The notes beneath the pieces are model-generated. The model searched no databases and was not told the DNA's origin. It saw only the letters and a list, made by a program, of their open reading frames with translations. From contig JAOULO010000036.1 in the NCBI GenBank assembly GCA_029881995.1, forward strand, positions 1-35,144: DNA of 35,144 nt, given 5' to 3'. Source of the stretch: Gammaproteobacteria bacterium (GTDB lineage Bacteria > Pseudomonadota > Gammaproteobacteria > UBA6429 > Thiohalophilaceae). This document shows positions 15,539-24,335 of the stretch, piece after piece. The translations under genes and the position numbers were made by a program. Each line of letters starts with the position of its first letter. The stretch's first letter is position 1.

Positions 15539-16273
15539 TCATGATTTTAATGACCGCCCACCATCTACGGTCAATACCTGGCCGCTCATATAACCTGCAT
15601 CTTTAATCAAATATAAAATTGCATTGGCGATATCGTGTGGTTCGCCTTTGCGTTTTAGTACGGTGCGGTTGACGATGCGTTGCTTGGTTACTTCATCAAT
15701 ATTTTCCGGCCAGAGAATAGCGCCGGGGGCAACGGCGTTGACTCGGATGTCCGGGCCAAGTTCAACCGCCATGGCCTTGGTCAGCATGACCAGCCCTGCC
15801 TTGGCGGTGCTGTAGACTGGGTAAGTTTTAAGTGGGCGATCTGCATGAACATCAACAATGTTAATAATGCAGCCCTGTTGTTTGGCAAGATAGGGAGCGG
15901 CAGCCTGAGACAGGAAAAAAGGGGCCTTGAGGTTACTGCCGATTAAATCTTCCCACTGGTCTTCATTCACTGAGCCAATCTGGGTGGGATAAAAGGTGGA
16001 GGCATTGTTGATCAACACATCCAGTTGGCCGAAGGAGTCGATACACTGCTGGATAATGGTAGGCAGGCCATTGGTTGTGAGCAGATCGGCCTGCACCAGG
16101 ATGACAGAGTCGGCTCGTGCATCATTCAGTTCTTTTTGCAGGGCCTGGGCGGCTTTGCGGGAGTGTCGGTAGTGGAGCACCAGGCGCATACCCTCAGCAT
16201 GCAGGGTGCGGGCGGTTTCTGCTCCAATTCGGTGAGCTGCACCGGTTATCAGGGCCACCTTGTCCGTCAGCAT
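15539..16273 (-). CDS. Pteridine reductase (SDR family, FolM-like)
   Basis: This short-chain dehydrogenase/reductase probably reduces dihydropterins or dihydrofolate with NADPH. Motifs are a nucleotide-binding TGAAHRIGAETAR near residue 10, NNAST in the middle, catalytic YSTAKAG (Tyr and Lys) and the C-terminal SGQVLTVDGG. The TGxxxRIG loop and HYRHSRKAAQ are typical of the pteridine reductase branch (PTR1/FolM) rather than fatty-acid SDRs. The ATG at 16273 has GAGGA upstream and is chosen over 16312. Its location beside folB-folK supports a pterin role. Confidence 0.88.
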   Translation of the reverse strand: MLTDKVALITGAAHRIGAETARTLHAEGMRLVLHYRHSRKAAQALQKELNDARADSVILVQADLLTTNGLPTIIQQCIDSFGQLDVLINNASTFYPTQIGSVNEDQWEDLIGSNLKAPFFLSQAAAPYLAKQQGCIINIVDVHADRPLKTYPVYSTAKAGLVMLTKAMAVELGPDIRVNAVAPGAILWPENIDEVTKQRIVNRTVLKRKGEPHDIANAILYLIKDAGYMSGQVLTVDGGRSLKS

Positions 16274-16374
16274 TGTGTGGTATCCTCGCCATCTAAGTAA
16301 AACAGGACGCACACCTTATAATATATGTCTGTGCCAGTACATGATAATCCGTATTCAGCCTGAATTAAAACCCG

Positions 16375-17559
16375 ATGCAAGTACAATCTGCTAAATTACC
16401 AAGGCCCTCGGAAGCCGCCATTGCTCACAGCCGTGAGCTGATCGACCTGATTCGACAGGAAATGGCTGCTCAGGGTGACAAAATCACTTTTCAGCACTTT
16501 ATGCAGTTGGTCCTGTATGCGCCAGGCCTGGGATATTATGTGGCCGGGAGTCGAAAACTGGGTGAGGAAGGTGATTTTGTCACGGCGCCTGAAATCTCAC
16601 CGCTGTTTTCCCACTGTCTTGCCCATACCATTCGACCGGTACTGGCAACACTGACCGAGCCCAATATTCTTGAGGTCGGGGCGGGCAGTGGTGTCATGGC
16701 GGCAGAGATACTTCGCCATTTGGCTCAAAAGGCCGAGCTTCCTGAACACTATTATATTCTTGAGTTAAGTGGTGATCTGCGCGAACGCCAGCGCCAGACC
16801 ATCGAACAGGCCGTTCCGGAATGTCTGTCCAGAGTGGTCTGGCTGGATGAGCTTCCAGAAACACTATCCGCCGTCGTATTAGGCAATGAAGTGCTGGATG
16901 CCATGCCAGTGAATATCCTCTGTAAACACGATGGACAGTGGCAGGAACGCTATGTGGGTTTTGATGGCGACAGATTTGTCTGGCATAACGGGGAAGTGAG
17001 TGATCCTCGCTTACTAGAAAGAATACAAATCCTTGAAGATCAAAATGGTGAAAGCTTTGTTGATGGCTACACCACTGAGATCAATCTCATTGCCGAAGAC
17101 TGGCTACAATCCCTTGCAGGAAGTCTGACCCAGGGACTGGTTTTACTGATTGACTATGGTTTCCCACAGCATGAGTTTTATCATCCGCAACGCAGCACCG
17201 GGACACTGATGTGCCACTATCGACATCACTCCCATGATGATCCCTTTGTCTATCCAGGCCTGCAGGACATCACCGCTCATGTTGATTTCAGTGCCATGGC
17301 AGAAGCAGCCCATAACAGTGGTATGCAAGTCGAAGGTTATACCAATCAGGCCAGTTTCCTGCTTGGCAGTGGTTTGACCGAGCTATATCAACAGGAAGAT
17401 GAAACAGCCCTGCAACCACAGATGGTGGTGGCCAACCAGATTAAGAAACTGACCATGCCCCATGAGATGGGTGAGTTGTTCAAGGTCATCGGATTTTCAA
17501 AACAACTTGATGTATCATTGGCAGGCTTTATGCTGCGCGACTTGCGTAACAGTCTATAA
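16375..17559 (+). CDS. MidA/NDUFAF7-like SAM-dependent methyltransferase (DUF185)
   Basis: This 394-residue protein belongs to the family whose mitochondrial member NDUFAF7 methylates an arginine of a complex I subunit. Visible signatures are ITFQHFMQLVLYAPGLGYYV, GDFVTAPEISPLFSHCLA, the SAM motif ILEVGAGSGVMAAEIL, VVLGNEVLDAMPV and LIDYGFPQHEFYHPQRS. The bacterial substrate is unknown. It starts 102 bases from the divergent pteridine reductase, with a TATAAT at 16317-16322 between them. UppP follows 21 bases downstream. Confidence 0.9.
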   Translation: MQVQSAKLPRPSEAAIAHSRELIDLIRQEMAAQGDKITFQHFMQLVLYAPGLGYYVAGSRKLGEEGDFVTAPEISPLFSHCLAHTIRPVLATLTEPNILEVGAGSGVMAAEILRHLAQKAELPEHYYILELSGDLRERQRQTIEQAVPECLSRVVWLDELPETLSAVVLGNEVLDAMPVNILCKHDGQWQERYVGFDGDRFVWHNGEVSDPRLLERIQILEDQNGESFVDGYTTEINLIAEDWLQSLAGSLTQGLVLLIDYGFPQHEFYHPQRSTGTLMCHYRHHSHDDPFVYPGLQDITAHVDFSAMAEAAHNSGMQVEGYTNQASFLLGSGLTELYQQEDETALQPQMVVANQIKKLTMPHEMGELFKVIGFSKQLDVSLAGFMLRDLRNSL

Positions 17560-17580
17560 CAATAAAAAAAGGGAAGCACT

Positions 17581-18378
17581 ATGACGCTTATTCAAATCAT
17601 TATCCTGGCCCTGGTACAGGGAATCACAGAGTTTTTACCCGTATCGAGTTCAGCTCACCTGATTCTGGTACCCGTGATCAGTCAATGGCAGGATCAGGGA
17701 CTGGCCTTTGATGTGGCAGTCCATGTTGGAACCCTGAGTGCGGTGATGTGGTACTTTCGAATAGACATCGTGCGAATGACAGCCGACTGGTTTGAATCTA
17801 TATATAAGAGGGAACTGGTTGGAGAAAGTAAACTTGCCTGGGCGGTGATCTGGGGCACGATACCGGTCGGGCTGGCTGGATTACTCTTTCATGATTTCAT
17901 CGATACCCAGTTACGTTCACCCCTGGTACTGGCATGGGCCACGATTGGTTTTGGTTTATTGTTATGGCTTGCCGATGTCTCAGGCAAAAGAGAGCGTGAT
18001 GAACACAGCCTCAACTGGAAGGACGTATTAATTATAGGTCTGGCTCAGGCCCTTGCCTTGATTCCTGGTACCTCTCGTTCGGGTATCACCATGACAGCAG
18101 CTTTACTACTGGGACTCACTCGAACCGCAGCGGCAAGATTTTCATTTCTGCTTTCCATACCCACCATTCTTCTTGCCGGTGGATACAAAGGTTTAAAACT
18201 TCTGGAAGAAACGGCACCGGTAGATTGGATGTCGATCATACTGGGAATTGTGTTGTCGGCCATTACCGCCTACATCTGCATTCATTACTTTTTAAAACTG
18301 CTGGATCGTTTGGGTATGCTGCCATTCGTAATTTATCGATTGGTACTGGGTATGATCCTGCTGGTGATATTCTGGTAA
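17581..18378 (+). CDS. uppP: Undecaprenyl-diphosphatase UppP (BacA)
   Basis: UppP dephosphorylates undecaprenyl pyrophosphate so the lipid carrier can be reused in cell-wall synthesis; it also gives bacitracin resistance. The two signature motifs are intact: LVQGITEFLPVSSSAHLIL near residue 13 and LIPGTSRSGITMTAALLLGL near 160. Its 265 residues with about eight hydrophobic segments are normal. GGGAAG precedes the ATG. The VanZ-like gene begins four bases later. Confidence 0.97.
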   Translation: MTLIQIIILALVQGITEFLPVSSSAHLILVPVISQWQDQGLAFDVAVHVGTLSAVMWYFRIDIVRMTADWFESIYKRELVGESKLAWAVIWGTIPVGLAGLLFHDFIDTQLRSPLVLAWATIGFGLLLWLADVSGKRERDEHSLNWKDVLIIGLAQALALIPGTSRSGITMTAALLLGLTRTAAARFSFLLSIPTILLAGGYKGLKLLEETAPVDWMSIILGIVLSAITAYICIHYFLKLLDRLGMLPFVIYRLVLGMILLVIFW

Positions 18379-18382
18379 GCCT

Positions 18383-18781
18383 TTGTCGGAGTCAATTTTA
18401 CGATACAGAAAACTCTGGTTAGGTCTAGGTTGGTTACTCGTTGCAAGTATATGGTACCTGTCATTAACCCCCAAACCACCACAAATTGATCTTGGGATTG
18501 ATTTTTTTGACAAGATCAGTCACTTCACCGCCTATGCTGCCATGACGGCCTGGTTTATTCAGCTTTACTCAACTACTCGAACTCGATTGTTTTATGCCGC
18601 GGGTTTTGTGTGCATGGGTATTGCGATTGAATTTCTGCAGGGACTGGGGTCTGATAGGTTGTTTGAATATGCTGATATGCTAGCCAATAGCCTGGGCGTG
18701 CTTTCAATGCTGCTGTTGAAGGATTCAAGTTTATCGAATGTTCTATATCAGTTTGAGCGTCATATATTGAAAAATGATTAG
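18383..18781 (+). CDS. VanZ-like small membrane protein
   Basis: A 132-residue protein with about four hydrophobic segments and the VanZ-type pattern DKISHFTAYAAMTAWFIQL and AIEFLQGLGSDRLFEYADMLANSLGV. VanZ relatives confer low-level teicoplanin resistance in one case, but most have no known role. The start is a TTG at 18383, five bases from the uppP stop; no good ribosome-binding site is seen, so it probably depends on translation of uppP. Confidence 0.8.
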   Translation: MSESILRYRKLWLGLGWLLVASIWYLSLTPKPPQIDLGIDFFDKISHFTAYAAMTAWFIQLYSTTRTRLFYAAGFVCMGIAIEFLQGLGSDRLFEYADMLANSLGVLSMLLLKDSSLSNVLYQFERHILKND

Positions 18782-18913
18782 TTATTAATCAGTAATTAAA
18801 ATTTATTCAATTGCTATAAAAATATTCTTCGACAAATAAATTGCCTTTCTGTTTTGTTTACCCCTAGAATCCGCCAGCTATTATTACAACAATATTTAAA
18901 GGGGTGAGTTTAT

Positions 18914-20122
18914 ATGAATAAACAGTCAGTTTATGTTGGTCTGGCTTCAATATTATTAGCTGCTTGTGGCGGTGGGGGAGGCGCTGGTGGTGCGAGTTCA
19001 GCTTCATTAGCCTGTTCTTCGACCAGTGATGATAGCCCAAGAGGTTTCACTTTTGATCGAATTAATTCAAAAGACCATGGTAATCCTGTTTACCATTCAA
19101 TTGATTCAGATAGGAATCCAGGGCTCACTATTGATTATATGGTTCACCCATCTGTAGGAACTCCAAAGGCATTACTGGTTCTGATACAAGGCGGGAATGG
19201 TGATGCCAATATTGATGGTTTCAATGAAACAGTATTTTCTGCTGGTGGAAACTTTCTGGTGCGTAGTGCCCACCTGTATGCCAGACAGGGTTATAAGGTT
19301 GTCAGTCTGGATCGTCCTATTGATGAAGTTGGTGGAAATGATGCTTTCAATCGTTATCGTGCCTCAGTCAAACATGCGGTGGATCTCTCAACTGTCATTA
19401 ATAAAGAACAGATTGCTGGTCTTCCCGTTATTATCTCTGGAACCAGTCGGGGTGCCATTTCGGCCCTTGCCCAGCATCAACTGGCCGATGCCATTGCGGT
19501 TTCATCACCTGTAACTAACGACCCCAATGAATCCGCAGCGGTGTTTGAAGGTTCATCAAATCCCATGTTGCGTCCAAGCTCGGTTTCGGTACCTACCCAT
19601 GTCATGTGGCATGTTAATGATGCTTGTTCTGTATCTCCTGCTGCAGGGTCTTCCAAACTAGCCACCGATTTCAATCCTGATGCAAAAATGGTTGCCATCA
19701 GTGGTGGTTATGATGCAACTGATAAGCAAACTAACTGTAAAGGACATACCGTGCATGGTTTTTATGGTATCGAGACCTGCGCCGTTGAACAGGAGACCAA
19801 ATGGATGGATGGCCTGGAGCTTGAGGGTAATAAACCCAAGGCAACAAGTCAGACTTACACTTATTCAAATATCAATGGAGCTGATATCGGTAAGCTTGTT
19901 GAACCATCAAAGGAAGGTGCAAAGCTGACTATAAGTCTGCCATTTAGTAAAACCAGTGAAGGCGGCGAAGTTTCTATCAAGGATGATATTATAAGCTACA
20001 CCGTTCCGGACCATCTAAAAGAGTATGAAATTAAACCATATGGCGATAGTTTTGTTTATGTAGTCAAAGAAGAGGGTGGCGGCACCAGTCATAATACAGT
20101 TGTGATTCTGGATCCAAAATGA
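18914..20122 (+). CDS. Lipoprotein with alpha/beta-hydrolase-like domain (copy 1)
   Basis: I do not recognise a named family. The N-terminus is a lipoprotein signal, ASILLAACGGGGG, with Cys18 and a glycine-rich tether. An alpha/beta-hydrolase-like domain follows with LLVLIQGGNGDAN (oxyanion-type loop), ISGTSRGAISAL (nucleophile Ser178), HVNDAC and HTVHGFYGIE, giving a possible Ser-Asp-His triad. A C-terminal beta-sandwich-like module ends the protein (GGEVSIKDDIISYTVPDH, DSFVYVVKEEGGG). It is probably tethered to the outer membrane. GGGGTGAG precedes the ATG. A close paralog lies 265 bases downstream, so this is a tandem duplication. Enzyme activity is inference. Confidence 0.8.
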   Translation: MNKQSVYVGLASILLAACGGGGGAGGASSASLACSSTSDDSPRGFTFDRINSKDHGNPVYHSIDSDRNPGLTIDYMVHPSVGTPKALLVLIQGGNGDANIDGFNETVFSAGGNFLVRSAHLYARQGYKVVSLDRPIDEVGGNDAFNRYRASVKHAVDLSTVINKEQIAGLPVIISGTSRGAISALAQHQLADAIAVSSPVTNDPNESAAVFEGSSNPMLRPSSVSVPTHVMWHVNDACSVSPAAGSSKLATDFNPDAKMVAISGGYDATDKQTNCKGHTVHGFYGIETCAVEQETKWMDGLELEGNKPKATSQTYTYSNINGADIGKLVEPSKEGAKLTISLPFSKTSEGGEVSIKDDIISYTVPDHLKEYEIKPYGDSFVYVVKEEGGGTSHNTVVILDPK

Positions 20123-20158
20123 GTAAGTAAACATTTATATTTAATTAGTGCTAAGATT

Positions 20159-20187
20159 GGGGCAACATTCGTTGCCCCATTTTTTTG
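20159..20187 (+). terminator. Rho-independent terminator after lipoprotein copy 1
   Basis: GGGGCAAC (20159-20166), loop ATTC, GTTGCCCC (20171-20178), then an A and a run of eight T or near-T residues. It separates the two paralogous lipoprotein genes into independent transcription units. Confidence 0.93.
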
Positions 20188-20387
20188 TGTTCGATGAATA
20201 CGAAGTGATCCAAATTGTTTCATTCCTTTGAACAAAACATAATCAAATAAGTGACTAGTAAATAGTCAAACTAGCCTTCTTGCTTAGTAATTTATTAATT
20301 CAGAATAAAATTATTATTCATATGTTTACAGCTTGTGTAGAATGTCTTCGATTTTTTATAAAAATAATAGTGGGGAGTTTAATATCC

Positions 20388-21644
20388 ATGAAAAAAATTT
20401 CTATTTTAGTTGGTTTTGTGTCTGCTGCTTTGCTTACAGCTTGTGGCGGTGGTGGTGGTGGTAGTGAGGGTACAACCAATAGTGCTGTACTTACTGTCGA
20501 TACCAACTGTAGTAATACAGCCAACGATAGTCCTTTAGGGCCTACATCAGGTCGTATTCGTTCTGAAGACTTTTATAATACCTATGGAAATATAGGTTCT
20601 CGAGAAACTGACGCAAATGGATCTCGTGAATATGTATTCATTGACTATATGGTACACAGCGTGGGTGAGAAACAAAAAGCATTAATGGTGCTCATTCCTG
20701 GCGGTAATGGAAATGCCAGGCTGGAAGAGAGTGAGGGTCAAGTAATCTCTGCCAGTGGTAATTTTCTGGTACGAAGTGCCTATATGTTTGCATTACGGGG
20801 TTTTAAAGTTATTACGCTTAATAGACCAAATGATTTTCTAAATTATGCACATTACGATGATTACAGAAGGTCAGTTAATCATGCCGTCGATATTGTAAGA
20901 GTAATTAATCATGTTAATTCAGATAATTTACCTGTTGTTATCGCCGGCACCAGTCGAGGTGCGATCTCTGCAGTGAGTCAGCACATGTTTGCCGATGCCA
21001 TTACGATATCTTCACCTGTTACTACTGGAGAATTCGGAACGCCACTCAGTGAAGACTCAACATTTGACAAATTAAAACCCAGTTCGGTAACGGTACCCGC
21101 TCATGTGATGCTGCATGTTAAAGATGCATGCAGAGTATCTCCTCCACAGGGAGCATATAATCTGGTAGCTGCTTTTGAGCCAGATGCGTCCGTCAATGTT
21201 ATTGATGGTGGTTTTGATGCAACGGATAAGGAAGATGACTGTAAGGCCAATACCTACCATGGATTTTTTGGGATTGAAAGCTGTGCAGTTGGTAAGGCTA
21301 CTGATTGGGTTAAAGGTTTAAGGTTACCTGATAGCCGCCCTGTTCAAGATCTAGTAAAAACTAGTTATGAACTAATAATTGTTAACCCTGGTGATACGAC
21401 AAAGGTTGAAGTTGGTCAAGATATAGAAGCGGCTAAAGGCGGGGAGTTAACATATAGTCTGCCATATAGCTTGACCAGTTTAGGAGGGAGTGTTTCGATT
21501 GAAGGTAATATCGTAACCTATACCGCTCCAGCAGAAATAAATGACAGTCAAGGGCTCTTTGATTCCTTTGTGTACACTGTAACTGAAGAAGGTGGTGGGA
21601 AGCGGTCTGAAGTTCGGTATATAGCAGTTTCTGCTGTTAAATGA
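20388..21644 (+). CDS. Lipoprotein with alpha/beta-hydrolase-like domain (copy 2)
   Basis: This paralog of the preceding lipoprotein keeps the same layout. The signal is GFVSAALLTACGGGGGG (Cys19). The hydrolase-like domain has LMVLIPGGNGNA, IAGTSRGAISAV (nucleophile Ser), HVKDAC and TYHGFFGIESC. The C-terminal beta module reads GGELTYSLPYSLTS and DSFVYTVTEEGGG. I start it at 20388 (MKKISILVG), with GGGGAG upstream, instead of 20280, since the longer frame puts a hydrophobic leader before the signal. Paired cysteines (DAC, DDC, ESC) are conserved with copy 1 and could form disulfides. It is more AT-rich than copy 1. It has its own terminator. Confidence 0.8.
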   Translation: MKKISILVGFVSAALLTACGGGGGGSEGTTNSAVLTVDTNCSNTANDSPLGPTSGRIRSEDFYNTYGNIGSRETDANGSREYVFIDYMVHSVGEKQKALMVLIPGGNGNARLEESEGQVISASGNFLVRSAYMFALRGFKVITLNRPNDFLNYAHYDDYRRSVNHAVDIVRVINHVNSDNLPVVIAGTSRGAISAVSQHMFADAITISSPVTTGEFGTPLSEDSTFDKLKPSSVTVPAHVMLHVKDACRVSPPQGAYNLVAAFEPDASVNVIDGGFDATDKEDDCKANTYHGFFGIESCAVGKATDWVKGLRLPDSRPVQDLVKTSYELIIVNPGDTTKVEVGQDIEAAKGGELTYSLPYSLTSLGGSVSIEGNIVTYTAPAEINDSQGLFDSFVYTVTEEGGGKRSEVRYIAVSAVK

Positions 21645-21663
21645 TATTAGATTAAGTGTCTGA

Positions 21664-21694
21664 CAGGGCTGGTATATCCAGCCCTGTTTATTTT
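21664..21694 (+). terminator. Rho-independent terminator after lipoprotein copy 2
   Basis: A perfect 9-bp stem CAGGGCTGG (21664-21672) and CCAGCCCTG (21678-21686) with loop TATAT, followed by the T-rich TTTATTTT. Confidence 0.93.
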
Positions 21695-21728
21695 ACCATA
21701 AGAGCATATACCAGCTATCCGATTCTTT

Positions 21729-22703
21729 ATGCTCAACTTTAATAAGCTTGCCAAAATCTCCTCAGGCCCACGTTTGCAGGCCTGGATTGATCTTATTCCT
21801 CAACAAATCAACGATACACTGGCTATCAAACGCCACGGCGATCTCGAACGTTGGCAAGCGGTGCTTGGTCAATTACCGGCAATCAAACCCTCTTCCTGTG
21901 AACTTGATAGTGACACGGTGCGTATTGGCAAGGCGCGTGATCTGGCCGAGTTTGAACCGTCAGACTTCCGGGAACTGTTATTAAAGTTCCATCCCTGGCG
22001 CAAGGGACCGTTTGATTTATTTGGTGTCCATATCGATACCGAGTGGCGTTCAGACTGGAAGTGGAACCGCATTAAGGATCACATTAGCGATCTAAGAGGG
22101 CGTACGGTACTGGATGTGGGTTGTGGCAGCGGTTATCACTGCTGGCGTATGCGGGGTGCGGGAGCTGAACTGGTGATCGGTATCGATCCTACTCTGGTAT
22201 TTAATATGCAGTATCAGCTTATGGCAAAATATCTTCCTGATGAACCGGTGTTTGTGTTGCCATTGGGAATTGATGACGTGCCCAAAGACCTGCGGGCCTT
22301 TGATACGGTGTTTTCCATGGGGGTGCTTTATCATCGTCGTTCTCCGGTCGATCACCTGTATGAACTGCGAGACTGTCTGGTAAAAGGGGGAGAGCTGGTA
22401 CTGGAGACCTTGGTCATCGAAGGTGAGCAGGGTGAAGTCCTGATGCCAGAGGATCGCTATGCCCAGATGCGTAATGTCTGGTTTATCCCGACAGTGAAGA
22501 CCCTTGAGCTATGGATGCGCCGGGCAGGGTATAAGAACATTCGAATGGTGGACCTGAATACCACTTCTCTGGAAGAGCAAAGGGCAACGGAATGGATGCA
22601 CTATCAGTCATTAAAGGATTTTCTTGATCCAGATGATATCAGCAAGACTATCGAAGGCTATCCCGCACCGCTTCGAGCAACCATGATTGCGACGGTTGCC
22701 TGA
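21729..22703 (+). CDS. cmoB: tRNA U34 carboxymethyltransferase CmoB
   Basis: CmoB transfers a carboxymethyl group from carboxy-SAM to 5-hydroxyuridine at the tRNA wobble position, making uridine 5-oxyacetic acid. Signatures are RKGPFDLFGVHIDTEWRSDWKW, the SAM-fold motif GRTVLDVGCGSGYHCWRM, GVLYHRRSPVDHL and VWFIPTVKTLELWMRRAG. Its 324 residues are nearly the E. coli length. CmoA, which makes carboxy-SAM, is not in the window. It ends one base before the convergent DUF3565 stop. Confidence 0.96.
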   Translation: MLNFNKLAKISSGPRLQAWIDLIPQQINDTLAIKRHGDLERWQAVLGQLPAIKPSSCELDSDTVRIGKARDLAEFEPSDFRELLLKFHPWRKGPFDLFGVHIDTEWRSDWKWNRIKDHISDLRGRTVLDVGCGSGYHCWRMRGAGAELVIGIDPTLVFNMQYQLMAKYLPDEPVFVLPLGIDDVPKDLRAFDTVFSMGVLYHRRSPVDHLYELRDCLVKGGELVLETLVIEGEQGEVLMPEDRYAQMRNVWFIPTVKTLELWMRRAGYKNIRMVDLNTTSLEEQRATEWMHYQSLKDFLDPDDISKTIEGYPAPLRATMIATVA

Positions 22704-22892
22704 TTATTCTTCATCGCATTTCAGGCAATTCAGTTCTTTTCCTATGGCCTGCATGCGGTTTTCAGCGGTGCTCACCCAGAGGCGATTTTGCCAGGGGGGA
22801 TTGTGACGAGTGTGTTGCGTGTGTCCACAGGCCAGCTCGGCTAGCCAGTCATCCTGCTCATCCTTGTGAAATGCAACAATCTTCTGTTTCAT
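22704..22892 (-). CDS. DUF3565 small protein
   Basis: The 62-residue protein has the DUF3565 pattern: AFHKDEQDDWLAELACGHTQHTRHNPPW and a C-terminal LNCLKC. The conserved CGH...H and CxxC could bind a metal ion. Function unknown. It is convergent with cmoB (stops abut) and stands alone. Confidence 0.85.
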   Translation of the reverse strand: MKQKIVAFHKDEQDDWLAELACGHTQHTRHNPPWQNRLWVSTAENRMQAIGKELNCLKCDEE

Positions 22893-22963
22893 GGCCTTTG
22901 ATTTGGAGTAGTAGTGCTATGATTATAAAATTATTCAATTAATAAAAATACAGTGATCAACTT

Positions 22964-24307
22964 ATGACAGTAAATCGAAGCTGGCGTGAATCATTTGGTG
23001 TATATCTGAAGCCAAAAGTTTTGGGAATGTTTTTTCTTGGTTTTGCTGCAGGCTTGCCCTTCCCACTCGTTTTTACAACCTTATCGACATGGTTGCGTGA
23101 TGTGGGGGTTGAACGGGCCACAATTGGCTTTTTTGCGTGGATCGGTATTACCTATTCTATCAAGATATTTTGGGCACCTGTAGTTGATCGCGCACCATTA
23201 TTATTTTTAACTCAATTCTTTGGCCAGCGTCGTGGCTGGATGTTATTGGCACAAGCAGGAATTATGCTGGGCTTGATCGGTATGGCATCCGTTGATCCAA
23301 CACAACACATAGTGAGTATGGCACTGTTTGCATTACTGGTTGCCTTTGCCTCAGCGACCCAGGATGTGGCCATCGACGCCTATCGTATCGAGGCTATTGA
23401 TGCTGAATTTCAGGGAGCTATGGCTGCTATGTATCAGGCTGGCTGGCGTATTGCGGCGGGTTTGGTAGGTGGCGCGGCGGCACTCTATATTGCTGATTTT
23501 GTATCCTGGACGGTTTCATATTGGTCAATGGCGATGGCTATGGGGGTGGGTGTAGTTACAGTTTTTCTAATTCGTGAGCCTGAACATAAGATCAGTCGTG
23601 AAACGTTGCTTGGTGAGCAGAAGGTTGTGAACTTTCTGGAACGGACTACCCATGTCCCAAATACCTTACGTATGCCAGTCGCCTGGTTTATCGGTGCAGT
23701 GGTATGTCCCTTTACCGAATTTTTTCAGCGTAATGGTAAATGGGCCTTGATGATCCTGGTATTTATAGGCATCTATCGAATCAGTGATATTGCATTGGCC
23801 AACATGGCTTATCCGTTTTATATCGATATGGGATATACATTAAGTGAGATCGCTAGTATTGCTAAAATATTTGGTGTGGTGATGTCGATAATTGGTGCCA
23901 TGGTGGGTGGGGTTTTAGTGGTTCGCTATGGGATTATGCCTATGCTTTTGGTCGGGGCCATACTTGTAATCGTTACAAATCTAATGTATGCGCAATTAGC
24001 AATTACCGGTAAAAGTTTGTTTGGGCTGACTGTTGTGTTAAGTGCGGATAATTTTACCGGTGGTATGGCTGGCTCTGCTTTTATTGCTTATTTGTCTCGC
24101 CTGACTAATACGGCCTATACCGCAACTCAGTATGCACTATTCAGTTCACTCATGACCCTGTTTCCAAAATTTATTTCCGGTTTTTCAGGGCTGGTGGTAG
24201 ATGCGTATGGTTATGTTGCATTTTTTGTCTATGTTTCGACACTGGGTATTCCAGCCTGTTTTCTAGTACTTTATTTTATGCGTTCCAAATCTTTTCGACA
24301 GGACTGA
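22964..24307 (+). CDS. AmpG-like MFS permease
   Basis: A 12-TM major facilitator with the AmpG/PAT-type N-terminus FFLGFAAGLPFPLVFTTLSTWL, then RATIGFFAWIGITYSIKIFWAP and SATQDVAIDAYRIEA. AmpG imports anhydro-muropeptides for cell-wall recycling, but paralogs exist with other or unknown substrates, so the specific role is not fixed. About 447 residues is shorter than some AmpG proteins. It is followed after 28 bases by the second DsbD_2-type gene, suggesting co-transcription. Confidence 0.82.
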   Translation: MTVNRSWRESFGVYLKPKVLGMFFLGFAAGLPFPLVFTTLSTWLRDVGVERATIGFFAWIGITYSIKIFWAPVVDRAPLLFLTQFFGQRRGWMLLAQAGIMLGLIGMASVDPTQHIVSMALFALLVAFASATQDVAIDAYRIEAIDAEFQGAMAAMYQAGWRIAAGLVGGAAALYIADFVSWTVSYWSMAMAMGVGVVTVFLIREPEHKISRETLLGEQKVVNFLERTTHVPNTLRMPVAWFIGAVVCPFTEFFQRNGKWALMILVFIGIYRISDIALANMAYPFYIDMGYTLSEIASIAKIFGVVMSIIGAMVGGVLVVRYGIMPMLLVGAILVIVTNLMYAQLAITGKSLFGLTVVLSADNFTGGMAGSAFIAYLSRLTNTAYTATQYALFSSLMTLFPKFISGFSGLVVDAYGYVAFFVYVSTLGIPACFLVLYFMRSKSFRQD

Positions 24308-24335
24308 GATCAACTTTGAAAGTTTGAGTTAATTC

